From Volvariella volvacea V23 (Eukaryota > Basidiomycota > Agaricomycetes > Agaricales > Pluteaceae): DNA of 64,000 bases. This document shows positions 1 to 11,392 of the stretch, in pieces. The stretch lies in contig KB722752.1 of the NCBI GenBank assembly GCA_000349905.1, positions 575,697-639,696 on the forward strand, written 5' to 3'. The stretch's first letter is position 1; each line of letters opens with the position of its first letter. The position numbers and the translations under genes were made by a program. The notes under the pieces were generated by a model. That model did not search any database, was not told the origin of the DNA, and saw nothing but the letters and a program-made list of their open reading frames with translations.

Positions 1-3000
1 GTTTTCACTATCCCAGTTTCGAGACTACTTCCTTCTCGTGGGTTCGTTCGGTGATAGGTTTGACCAATTCACGCCTGTGACGAATAAAAAACCTGTGCCC
101 GTAATCGAATGATTCTTCTTGACACACAAGTTGCGAGGCGGGGAAAGACAGATTGAACTCAAGCTAGCTTGCATGACTGGAAAGATCCACAATGAGAGGG
201 GTAATAGGAAGTCAAAGAAGGAGGCTACCCAACTTACCTCGTCACTGTACCGCATCTTGCGAGCACTTGGGTTCGATGCTTAGATCGCACAATGTTTACT
301 GGTTGCCGGATATATAGAGTCTGTTCATGCGGAGTGTGTGCCATATGTGGTACCAAGGAGAACGCAGCTACTTGAGTTGTGTCGTCGATCGCCTCTAACT
401 TGTACATCACCCAGGAACAAACACCCAAGTGATCTGCGGTGGCGTAAAACTGGCCTAAGATTGAATATTGAGCGGTAATTTAACGTCTGTGTGCGCTTGA
501 GACTACTTGTGGAGGGCAGTGTGCATCTCCGTCTTTGCGTGGTTGCTGCCAGACATATTTCTTTGCTTTGAGCTTGGCTGAGGCCTCTGAGGTACGATGC
601 TCGCACGATGCCCGAAACACTGTCACGCCGTCACATGTGACAGTGCCAGCACGGCAATACTGTAGCCCTGCTCCCTACCTACCCCATACTTCACCCACAT
701 GGACGCTCATTTACGCGGTGGAAACGCCTATATGCTTCTTGAGAAAGGCGCTCTTCTTTGGCTCGCAGAAAGCGACGAATGGCGGGTAATCAGAAGGCTT
801 TGCTATCTGAATGAGCTCAAGTGAGTACTAAGGCACAGTTGTTCTACACGACTGAACACACTCTGACTGTGGATTTTACTTTTCGAAGCTTATGTAGGAC
901 GAGCTTATGATTAATGGCATCCGATCTCACTTTGTCTGCAAACCGCATTCGTTCTGTTGCCGTACCGGTGCCCAAATGCCCAGCCCTAGCATTTTGAGTT
1001 CTGAGGCTCCTGCCAACTGAGGTGCAATCAGTCAAACAGTACTTTCATATATTTTTCTCTACATCATGTGGGCAATGCCAAGGCAAAGGACCAGTACTGT
1101 AAGTCGTCATGTTTGGATTAGTGTCTGCCTCAATTGACCTAGTGTTTCTAACGTGCATCAGAAACGTAGTATAGTAGAGCAATCCTTAGGTAGAATCACC
1201 TCACCCATATGCTCCGAGTACAAGTTGTCTACGCCTTTCAGGTGCGAACCTCAACAATCTGCTCGTACGTCATCTGCATCTTTGCCCCTTTCCCTCACTC
1301 ACGATCGTAGTCCAGAGGCAACAGGATATCATTGCTGTATGCCTTTGCCTTGAGAAATCATAAGTCCAAGACTTCGCGACTCAATCAGGTGGCGATCGAC
1401 GCATCGCTACCTATCAGCGCAAATGCTGACCTAGATATGCTTATAAGACTGGACAAGGATCCATAGCGTCCGATATACGCTGCCCCAGCAAAAGAAATAG
1501 ACGAGCAGTGGTGCACGAAGAAAAACCAAACCACAGCTAGCACTATGCTGTGTGTTGTTAGGGACGAACATATTATAGGTCCCTGACTAAGACCCAAGCA
1601 ATTCGACAGACACTGCGATCAATCCAACCCGATACGCTCCAGATGCTACCCGGCAAAGTTACGCTATTCATAAGACCCAAGCGCGCAGTCAAGCAGCAAC
1701 AGGGACCGCTATGGAGACTCGAGTCAATTGAGTAAGCACCTCTCGTCTAGCGCTCCTTCGTTCAAGGCGCTAATCGCTGTAACCAAAAGATAAATTCATC
1801 TGACTCGATATTCACGGAACTACAGCTAGTTGCATTCTTTAGGATATACGTTGCAGCCTATTTACTAGACCAGCAGTGCCACCACGGCTCAAAGTCTATG
1901 CGAATGGGGATTAGAGAGCCGGAAGAGCAACCAACTTGGCTTACGGCGTATGGCGCGGGCGTTCGATTTGAATTCAGTGCGAATCAGTTGGCTCGCGCAT
2001 TTTTTGTGAGTACTGCGTTAGACCGCCTGTCACTGTTTAGGTTGACTGCTTTTTTCATCTTTTCCGGCTGTTTCACCACGGCTGATACCAAATTGTGATA
2101 TATATCCCTTCGTGCTGAGGCTGGACCTTTTGGGGTTGGTATGTTCAGACAGTTGTCAGTCGCTTGTTACCTTGTATCGTTGACACTTCTCGGTGTCTGC
2201 TACTATCATTACAAATTTACTATTGATGGCTGAGTCAAAGAAAGCGTGGGATATGTCACTGGGTAGAGGGCCTTCTAAGCGAATAAAGGGTCCGGTGTCG
2301 TACGCACAGATATCATAATACGCAACCTGGGCGCACTGCCCTTTCCGTTGTACCACATTCAATTGTCATTGTGGGTTCGCAGCCGAATACGGCCAATCGA
2401 CTGCACATACCCGATCCTTGCTTTGAGGAATGGAGGGTGTAGCAGCCCTGAGCCCCGATAGTACTAACTGCTGCCAAAGGCGCATTGGGCGCTATATATG
2501 TTGAGCCTCGTGTCACCGATGTGGTTGGAGGGATCAGGTTCTATTAGGCTTTGGCTTGGTCTCGAGCTTGTTCTCATTAGAAGTCCTTCCATAACTGGCG
2601 GTAGACAACAGATACCGCCGATGCCATTGGATACCACAGTCGATAATGAGTCTTGGAGCCCTATGCCCTGCGCATCCATGCTGGAAGGACTAAAATATAC
2701 CAAGTTTGCTGGCCCATTCATGAAGCCCATGTGATTGCTTATTGGCGTGTGCCATTTGCTCCCAGTACCCATAGACGACGAGTGCTTATCCCACATAGGC
2801 AAGCTGAAGGTCTAAGAGTAAGACCCATTCGGTTGGTAAGTTCAGCCAGCTAAGGTTCTGTCAACGGCAGGATGGCATCTCTGTCCGTCGGCATTTTGGG
2901 ATAAGATTCGACGTTATTAGGGGCTGAACTATTGCATCATAGTAATTGGCCTCCTCTCTTTGAGCAAGTTTCAAACGGTGGTCTTTATGAATTCTCCGAC

Positions 3001-3900
3001 AATAGTCTCTGCTATGGTTTAGTCTTGATGGGGTTCAAGAACACATTTTGGTCGCTCAATGGTATAGCCAGGACCCCGTTCCCCAGTTATATCTCTAGTC
3101 ATATAAGCCTTATTTTGCTTCGCTTCCTTACCTGAAATGAGTGTCTGATAATGGTGGAGTCCGCCCTGCGTAAATCCCCACGGTGTCCGCAAGCTCGCAA
3201 GATCCCTAACGTATCTACAACCAAGTATGAGCAGTGATTAGATAAGGGCAGGAAATGAGGCTTTGAATTCTCGAATTTAATCCTTATACAGAACAGGAAC
3301 CAACGTACTGGACCTACAGGAGCAGTAATTCGCGGCCCTGTGATCACTACGAACCTCTAGCACGCTGGTCAACAATGAGAGAAACCTACCCCTTAGGTTT
3401 CACAGGGAGCGACGCTCCTTATCATACATTCTGCTACTCTCCTCGCATATTGCCTCATTCCTGATATCACAGTTGCCCTTTGTCTTCTTCATTTCGTAGC
3501 TCGTACCGGTTCCGGTGTAATATCCTGACCCGTCTACGTCTGCACGCCAAGCCTGCTCCTTCAATACTAATGCCACGCTCCATTGGCACCAGTTCCGAGC
3601 CGTTACCCTTTGCCCAAGGCCGTAACTGTACTCGAATAATTGACACCTTCGTCAACCAATTTATGCAGCATTTTATCGGAAACGATCAATGCCAATTGCG
3701 CTCAATCTATACATGAGTAACTTGTATACAATGTCCTAACGAAACAAATCCACGTCCCGTCCCACTTAGGTCAAAACAAGCGATGTAGACCAAGCGCATC
3801 GTCCAAGGTTTCCGACGAAAGACACCGTGGCTAACAAGGCGGTCATGTCAACACCCCGCACGGTCAGTAGCAGTAGAGGCTCACCTCACGTCAAGCAAAG
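1..3900. other. Gene-poor stretch, no gene recognised
   Basis: Only short overlapping open frames occur here (none above about 110 codons). None shows a recognisable domain, a paired donor and acceptor joining frames, or similarity to another part of the window. The sequence may be decayed repeat DNA, but I cannot name an element. Confidence 0.5.
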
Positions 3901-4144
3901 CTACTTGTCACTGGCCGTCTGGCCTGCCTTGCGCCCGCGGCGTTTCTCTTTGCCAGTGCTATTGTCTTGTCGAGTGGTTCCCTTCTTGACTGTGAGGTCG
4001 CCGTGAATGATGTTGACTTTAATGTCTTCGGCGTTGAAGTCAAATGCATCTTGAAAGAAAGATACAGCGCCTGGAAAGTAGTTGGTCAGTGGAGCGGTTA
4101 ATGAATGAAGAACGTGAAGGTGCACCGTTGCGTGTAAAATCCAT
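3901..4144 (-). CDS. Tiny two-exon protein, copy 1 (62 aa, F-x2-A-x2-F...I-x-G-D motif)
   Basis: Exon 1 (4144-4126) encodes MDFTRN plus one base. A 55-bp GT-AG intron (4125-4071) follows, then exon 2 (4070-3901) to a TAG stop. The model rests on the paralog at 5498-5740, which has the same 19-base first exon, the same intron phase and the same layout. After the junction both read [AR]-V-S-F-F, then an aromatic/acidic block ending in I-x-G-D-L, then a charged tail rich in Lys and Arg. There is no signal peptide or membrane segment. The spacing of F, A, F and G-D resembles short motifs I associate with ends of NLR-like and helical-bundle proteins of mushroom-forming fungi (from memory, not searched). 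Function is unknown; a motif-only adaptor is one possibility. Confidence 0.6.
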
Positions 4145-5497
4145 TGGGGGTGCTTTTGTTGGTTGGTGTTCGTTAGAGAGTTGGGGCTTTTCTTGGAGCG
4201 GACAAGATTATATACAAAGAAAGGCGCCGGAGGGGGGGGGCTGAATAACCATTTCCTACCAGTAATGCATGAGTCATACTCAGACAATAGGAAGAGCAAA
4301 TATGGCGGTAGTATCGAGATGCATTTGAAACGGATGACTACCCGATCTATACTTTGTGTTTCTGTCGCTGATAATGCCTGAAGACGCTAATGCCATCCAG
4401 TAGGTGCGGTATATATCGGGTGCCTGAAATGTGCCCGGCGGCAAATACAGTACAAGGCCCCAACCCGATTAGGGCACGAGATATGCTATTCCCTATTGGC
4501 CTTATCTTAGCGATGAGTATGATAAGTATCAACTAGTGGTTCATCGCCTTTAGTTAGCGGGAAGGAGTAGTACCGGTATAGGGGAGAGGCGTGATTTACT
4601 GCTATCAGGAGTTGGATCATTTCCTTTAGGTTTGAGTTGTCCGTCCTGACTGCCTAGCTCTTCGCCAGAGCTCCAACGACGTCGGTTACTCGGCGTACGA
4701 GCATGAAAAGGAAAGAAGAAAAGAGTTGATTAGTGCCCATATACACTTCCTATTAAGACAAGGAACTTACCGTAACGGAGTAACAACGACATTGAACATT
4801 CAAATCGACGACTCTCCATACGTCATTATAATATTGATGCATTGATACAGGAGCCATTGAAACAACTATGCAGTAGAACAATAACACTTTTGATCTGGTA
4901 AGATCCAGCTCAGCACAACTTCCCTGAATGACATGTACGCCGGCACCTTGCTTAAGGGTTCCTGATGAAACAATCAGGGTTCTGCTGACTAGAGGCAATG
5001 GAAATGGTGTGTAGCTCGCATTACTCGTGTGAGCCCGCAGCAGTTCCTGCCCTTTTCCTAACTCAACGGTACCCGGTACAGCTAACCTTTCAAAATCCAA
5101 GAATTTTTTTTAGCATGAATTACCGGCAGCTTGCATGCGTATGCGTCTTGCTATTGAACCCCCGATTCCCGTGCTCAACTTGTCCAGAGCGGTTTGGCTA
5201 ACAGAACTCAAATTGATTACATTCACATAGCCCTAGTCTCCACCATAGCTACGATCCGTAAAGACCTAAGCTTATAGCACGTGCACTCTACCTAGGCTAT
5301 GGGGTTGCGAGGGACGAAATGATTGTACCGACGGGGGTGCGCAGCGGGAAGCAAGAACAAAAAAACATCCTCAAATGCTACTCATCAAGCCACTTGGACA
5401 TAAGCGGTTATCTGAAGATACAAAAGCAATAATCGTCCTGTATAAGTCTCGACTGCACGAGTAAACTATGAGAAAAACCTACCAACCTCGAGCGTGG
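4145..5497. other. Intergenic, no gene supported
   Basis: The longest open frame is a 115-codon minus-strand frame at 4753-5100. It starts near an ATG but has no recognisable domain and no paralog in the window, so it is not called. Nothing else is seen. Confidence 0.5.
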
Positions 5498-5740
5498 TCA
5501 TTTTTCACTGGATTTTTTGCCACGCTTATGGGAGCGATGCGTCTCCTTGCGCTCTCCATCGTCCTCCTCGTATGTGGTCTCATTCTTGATCACAAGGTCA
5601 CCTGTAATGGTTCTCACAGTGAGGTCCTCGGCGATGAAGCCCCATGCGCCATCAAAGAAGGAGACACGACCTGCAACTGGTCAACGAGACGGTTCGTACG
5701 GGCAGTGTGGAGACGGCCTACCGTTTCTCGAGAAGCTCAT
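5498..5740 (-). CDS. Tiny two-exon protein, copy 2 (63 aa)
   Basis: Exon 1 (5740-5722) encodes MSFSRN plus one base. A 51-bp intron (5721-5671) is followed by exon 2 (5670-5498) ending in TGA. It is the paralog of 3901-4144: MxFxRN-G, then V-S-F-F-x2-A-x2-F-x-A-E-D, then I-x-G-D-L, then a hydrophilic tail with KR/KK clusters. About half of the core positions are identical and the tails have diverged. Conservation of the core, the intron phase and the first exon across the two copies argues that both are real genes rather than chance frames. The product is probably soluble. Function is unknown; see the finding on motif-only proteins. Confidence 0.62.
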
Positions 5741-6163
5741 TAGGGAGTAATGTTAATTGAGTTTCGGTTGGGGGGTTGTTGGGAGGTTTCACGAGACAGA
5801 TGAAACTTTATATGTATCTGCACCAGGTGAACGCACAGAGGACTGGCGAGTTCGCCAAATTCACCCCTTGAGTTGTCACGACACACGTGTCAGACTAGCC
5901 TGAAACACCTATTAGTATGGCCAAGCGGACGGACTCGCTGCGCGATCATTCTTAGTTGGAACATCCAAAAGCCCCCGTTCAACCGAAAGAATGAATGCAC
6001 CAAATGGGGCTTTATTTCTAGAATGCATTGGCGGGTAAGTACAATGAACAAATGATTATGGTGAGCTACAGTGTGCGTGCGTCCCCTTGCTTAGTCGGCG
6101 GAGCAGGATGTTACAACAACCAACGGGAAGTCATCATTTTTCACTCGGACCGATCTCGTCAGC
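5741..6163. other. Intergenic
   Basis: This is a 423-bp spacer between the tiny gene (to its right lies its promoter side) and the 3' end of the chaperonin gene. No coding signal is visible. Confidence 0.5.
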
Positions 6164-8323
6164 TCAGCCCTCCATCATTTCTTCGGGGGGTTGTGCAGGT
6201 CCTGATTGTTCTTTGTCCTTTCTCACAGCCTGCACAACGTCGTCTACACGAAGGAGCATTCGAGCGGCCTAGATAAAGGGAGAAAAGGGGGAGGAGAACA
6301 AGCTGAGATTCTCCCCACACGATGAGGGGGAGCGGAGGGGGCTTACCTCAATTGCAGTTTTGAGTATTTGCACCTGTGGGAAAGGAAGGGCTTGGGTAGG
6401 CTGTCCTTCGCGGGAGAAGCACACATACCTTTACGCTAGCAGATTCATACAACCCGTACGTTTTCATATCAACAATCTTCCCTGTGTCGCCATTAATCCC
6501 CCAGGAATGTTCGCCGTTGGCATGCTTGGCCTACACAAACAAATCCGGTTAAAGACCGCACGACCCCGAACGATAAGCTCGAGCCTACCCTAAGCTCTGT
6601 CAAGGCTCGAATTGCATTCCCACCAGCGTTTTGCACCAGCGTTCTGGGTATGACCTCCATCGCGTCAGCAACGGCCCTGAAAGGCCACCCTTCGACCCCG
6701 ACTATGCTTCTAGCCTTGTTATGAAGCCCAACGCTGACAGCCATTTCTGTCGCTCCACCACCGGGAGCCAGCGTAGGGTTGAAGAACACGTTCCTCGCGA
6801 CGGACATGGCATCGGCCAGGTTCCGGTCGATTTCGTTTAGGATGTCTTTTGATGGACCACGAAGGACAATGGTGCACGCCTTGGGGTTGTTGCATTCTGT
6901 AAGGAACGTGAAGTACCTACAAGAAGATAAAAATAGAAGCATCGATCATAGGGTTTGCTTGGAAAAAACGTGGATGATAACTTACTCGTCCCCGATCTTG
7001 TCGATGTAAAACAGCCCGCAACGCGTCCCGACATCCGACTCTCTGAGGTCCTCGACACGGTTCACAATGGTAGCACCAGTCGCGAGCGCAATGCGGTTGT
7101 TGTCCGATTTTCGGACACGTCGGATGGCGGAGACGTTATTCTTCACAAACATGTGCTGTGCAAGATCTGCGTGGGTGTATTAACAATGCAAAAGCAGCAA
7201 TGGGCGTCCCGAGGATCGAACCTGAGATGCCCTTCTCAGTGATGACGAGATCAGGCTTGAATTCTAAAATCTTGTTGCACAGCGCCTTGACCTGCTCTTC
7301 TTCGATATCCTGGGCGCGTTCCCAGTCGCCGGCCTTCGAGAACTCCATGTTCGTTTGGCTTTCTCCCTTTTTGTACTCTAGAGGGCAATCCAGCAAGATA
7401 ATGCGCGGGTTCGTGATCCGCCGTCTCATGTTCGGATGCGTGATGTCCTTGTTGAGCATCACGCCACTGAGAACCTCGCTCTGCTCGATCTCCCCTCCTG
7501 GAATCTTCTCCACCCTCGCATATCGTTTGATGTCGACAGTTTTGAGACCGTTTTCTTCGTGGGCAACGGTTCGGACGGCTTGTAGCGCAAGACGACACAT
7601 GAGATCGGACCATCTGCTGACGAACTTGGTGCCAATCGAGGTTTTGACGAGCGAGAGCATCTCTTCATCGTTCGTGACATCAATAGGGATCGAGATGCGC
7701 TTGATAATCTCGAGGGCTTCCTTGAGGGCCTTGTTGTACGCGGAAATGATGACGACGGGATGGATATCGCGCTCGAGTTGGGAAAGGGATTGGGCGAGTA
7801 TTTCTCCAGCTAGTTTATTGAAGTTGAGGATAGAAAATAGAGATCTGATGAGACGTACCGAGCACGATCACACTGGTTGTGCCATCCCCACATTCCTCAT
7901 CTTGCGTCCGACTCAGCTCGATCATGTTTTTGGCTGCAGGGTGTGCAACGTCAATTTCGCGTAGGATCGCATTACCGTCGTTTGTCAAGCTGAGCAGAAG
8001 GATCTCGGTTGGTCGCGATCTGGGTGGAGAACGAGCACGAAGTGAGAAACATACAGAATGCCGCCCATTGGATCAAGAATCATTTTGAGCATTGATTTGG
8101 GTCCCAGACACGTTCTAATAACATCCGCGACGGTCTAGTTCACATAAGAGGCGCGTTTTGCCTAGGACTTTTGGTCGACATGCCTTCGCTGCAGTGATAT
8201 TTGATATCTGTGCTTTTCTCCCTGATTGCCGTTCAGGGGCAGTATCTAGTGGCTATGTTAGCAAAGGTTCAATCAAAGGCTCAGCATAAGCTCACTCATG
8301 ACAAAAACCGGTGTCTGCGACAT
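6164..8323 (-). CDS. CCT3: T-complex protein 1 subunit gamma (CCT3 chaperonin), 10 exons
   Basis: This is the gamma subunit of the cytosolic TRiC/CCT chaperonin, which folds actin, tubulin and other proteins by ATP hydrolysis. Ten exons (8323-8296, 8245-8184, 8134-8055, 7989-7859, 7809-7222, 7166-6986, 6916-6589, 6530-6429, 6373-6347, 6268-6164) join in frame to 543 aa, the usual length for the family. Visible signatures are [11 protein letters not shown] near the N terminus, the G-D-G-T-T ATP loop, V-E-K-I-P-G-G, and A-P-G-G-G-A-T-E-M in the second half; the order and spacing fit group II chaperonins and specifically gamma. The start ATG heads a 28-base first exon followed by a normal donor. 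Intron 2 (8183-8135) has a GC-AG border, required to keep the invariant A-A-K-T-V-A-D block. No damage is seen. Confidence 0.96.
8135..8183 (-). other. GC-AG intron in CCT3
   Basis: The exon ends in AAG, then GCATGT; the intron closes with CTAG before ACCGTC. Joining AAG to ACC gives the conserved A-A-K-T-V-A-D-V. No GT donor nearby restores the protein. Confidence 0.8.
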
Positions 8324-8854
8324 CGTTGGGAGTGGTAAGGAGGAGGTATAGATGAAGATGGGCAGAGACGAAGCCAAGCGAAGGGCCCCAATGCTGACAT
8401 AAGCTGATTAGATAAGTTCCTGAACCCGAACATGCCTGAAGCAACAAGTTCGAGGCCGTCCGACAGCAATTGTTGCCTCAATTTTGTTGCTTGCCACAGG
8501 ACCTGCGGATCCGCACGCCCTTCTCCAACAGCTTTGATCAGAAGCAGAATTCAGGTCCGATGGTACGCACTGGTATTGAACAATACAGTCATCGAGTAAC
8601 CCTAATGAGTGTATGTACTGGCAGGCTTGACACAATACAACCTCCAGCCTCAGTGCACAGGTTTCCGCCGATACAAACGGCACCAATAGACCCAACAGAT
8701 AGGGATGAAGGACTAGTTCATCAGATACCGCTATCACTCAGTCAATGTCGGCCAGCTCGAGGGAATACAATGATGTGGCTCAGAAGGTACCTAATCGTCA
8801 GTTCAGTGCTCATGCCGCTAATACAATCCTTAGCGGTGGAAATGCGGAACAAAA
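8324..8854. other. Intergenic
   Basis: This 0.5-kb spacer holds the upstream region of CCT3 and the decayed 5' part of the DUF6535 pseudogene. No separate gene is seen. Confidence 0.4.
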
Positions 8855-11082
8855 TTTTGGCACGAGAAGCCGTCGACGGATGACGACTCACTCCAAAAGC
8901 TGAACGAGGCTACGAAACGATTCGACACTGAGATGTGCAAGAACTGGGACGAAGAAATTGGCGAGTTGCTGACTTTCGTAAGAATCCTCTGCTATACTTC
9001 TGGGCATGGGAGGAACTCATGACATGTAGACAGGTTTGTTTACTGCTATGCTGACTGAGATCCAAACGAAACTTGGGCCTTCCTACTGGAACACATTGCC
9101 ACGCGCCTGGCGAATATCACGGACCCAGCAGCTTTCACACCTCCTCCATCCCAATCAAATCGCATCGAGCCGTATATGATTCACGTGAACGTCCTCTGGT
9201 TCCTCAGCCTCATTCTCAGCCTTTCTGGCGTTCTGATCGGCATTTCTTGCCTTCAATGGCTTAGGGAATCCAAAATGGACCACTCTTTTCGCAGTCACAA
9301 AGAGAAGGTTCGCATCCGTTACCCACGTTCGTGGGCTGCAGTAATGGTCGATTCCGCATATCGTAGCGACCTTCCCGTCCTGCTTCAGCTGTCCGTAATA
9401 ATCTCCTTTTTTGGGGTCATAGACTTCTTGTGGCACCTCCACCCCATCGTCGCGATCGTGATCACGACTGTCGTAAGTTCTGTCATGCTGTTCACCCTAA
9501 TCACCACGTTTTTACCCTCTTTTTACTTTCTATCCTCATATGGCTTTCTGTATGACAAACCCTCCTCCTGTGTCCGTACAAGTTCGTCTACCATCTTTTG
9601 CAACTTCTAGGATCCACCGTGGAAAGCCTTGACAAATTCGCATAGGTACTTTCCCCCGCCGCGTCTTCGCTGTCGTGCTCTTACCCCTTCAGCTCGGTCG
9701 GCCTTCGGAAGAAACGGCGGAGTGCCTGAAGAGAGACGATCTCTAGACACCGATCCGTTCCAAGTTCCAACAAGTCTCGTTTTGTGTCTGGTTTTTCTTT
9801 ATTTCCAAGGAATGGGTCGACCTGGATAACTACTGGCACATGCACGCACCTTGGCGTGAGGCGGACTTCGTGGGAGGCCTTGCGTGGATTATCCAGAACT
9901 ATGGGCATCAACACGCGGTATTCATGTCCATCCTGCACGCTTTGGATACATTAATCTTTGAGTCTCCGAGTCCGTTGGTAAGATCCGGTAAGACGCCATA
10001 CGCCTTCGCATCAACGCATGGACTGACTGGTAGCCCATATTTGTCTAGAGTCGCCCGCTCAGCTTCACGCCAGTCATATTGATATATTTCTCGATGCCAA
10101 TCGAAATGTAGTTTGCTTCATTACGCCCCATCATTCTCCAATACTGATATCGTTCACACAGGCAGGCCGAGTTCCACAGACTCATTGCCACATTGGGGAT
10201 GCCCTTGTACCTGCACGACACGCGTTACGGGTTGTGGGATTTTATGCACGAGAGAATTGTCAGATGCACAAACACCAAGCCCGAGCTCTACGGCAAGCTC
10301 ATTCTCCTTCAGCACACAGAAGGGCTACATCGCCTTCAATTCTTATCCGGCCCTGATACAGCGAACAGCCAAGATGACGCCGGTGTAGTTGACGCCGGTG
10401 TAGTGGACCCAGCACTACTGCTGGCGTACTACGAGTCCGCGCGTTCTCTCCCTGTGGACCAGCTCAAACTCCAAATAGAGCGGATCCTCGACACGCTCAA
10501 GTCTCAGCCCGATTCATTGCGGAAGATGCTCCTCTATCTTCACAAAGTCTCGACGTTCGTCGCTGGCGCATCTTGCATCTCAAACTCACGCACACAGCCT
10601 CTTGCCCACCCCCCTTCCGCCTCTCATGTTTACGGAGAACTAGCTGACCCGACGACTGCCCACTCCGATGTCCCCCACCGGCTACTGGAAGAAACCAGAT
10701 AGGGCTAGCGGTCCGTCCGCGACTGGTACTTCCACAACCGACCAAGCTTCGCCCAGACGCGGCTCACGCTCAGCGAGCTGAGAGCACTGATCGATGGTTT
10801 AAAGCTGTATTGGCCCGAAGACCCCGAGCTGAGGACGTGGCTGTGTTTGCTGTTGAATTTGGATGGGGCGTCGCTGGCGGGGGGGGGGGAGGTAGCTCAA
10901 AGACTGTTGTCGTGGAGGAGATGGGACGGGGTGCGGCGGAGGATGGGGTGGAAGATGAACTAGCTCCGCCCCCGCTGGCGCGTACGTTGCCAGATGTCCC
11001 GCGTTGGAGCGTGACTCTACGAGATAATCAGTTCGGTTCGACTGTATCAGCCGCGTCGAACGATTGCAGCACGCATTCGTAG
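8855..11082 (+). pseudogene. DUF6535-type membrane protein, array copy 1, decayed
   Basis: The copy aligns along its length with the intact neighbours at 11.4 and 14.9 kb but is broken. It begins at F-W-H-E-K (8855), matching the start of their exon 2, and keeps the intron before T-G-L-F. About 36 bases that encode the rest of the first membrane segment are then missing between T-G-L-F-T-A and D-P-N-E-T, with a frame change. The second and third membrane segments (9176-9560) are readable, including W-F-L-S-L-I-L-S-L and L-L-Q-L-S-V. The reading then falls apart until D-N-Y-W-H (9825) and W-I-I-Q-N-Y-G-H. The last exon (10163 onward) is open again, with M-H-E-R-I-V-R-C, and runs through an 11-G tract (10879-10889) where two frames compete. 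No product is expected. Confidence 0.8.
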
Positions 11083-11392
11083 GCGTAACTGGGTGGATCA
11101 GCACAAATCATCTTATTGACCAAAGTCTACTTTGTAAGCATATGCTCTTGTTATCGCGTCTTAATAGATTGTTTTTTTTTCCTTCTTATGGCTGATGACA
11201 TCAAATTGGAAGTACTGGCGCGCCCACACACGTCCACAATGTGCTCAGGTTCTCCTTTAGCCCAATTCAAACGCCTCATGTCGGGGGCCAGATGGAATAA
11301 GATCATGTGAACACAACACGTTCCCTCTGCTACAGCTATGTTGATATAGCCTATCGATTTCGCATCCCACTAGTGCGTCTGTGCTCTGTGAG

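Noticed and set aside
2464..2802. 112-codon minus-strand open frame in the gene-poor left end
   Set aside because: No domain, no splice partner, no paralog; the opposite strand is also open over most of it, as expected for chance frames.
4753..5100. 115-codon minus-strand frame beginning M-D-F-E-R
   Set aside because: The first residues look like those of the two tiny proteins (MxFxR), but the rest lacks their core motif and has no homolog I can name.
7200..7230. GATCGAACC tRNA-like motif
   Set aside because: It lies in a CCT3 intron (5' end GTTCGATCC on the minus strand) and has no surrounding cloverleaf.
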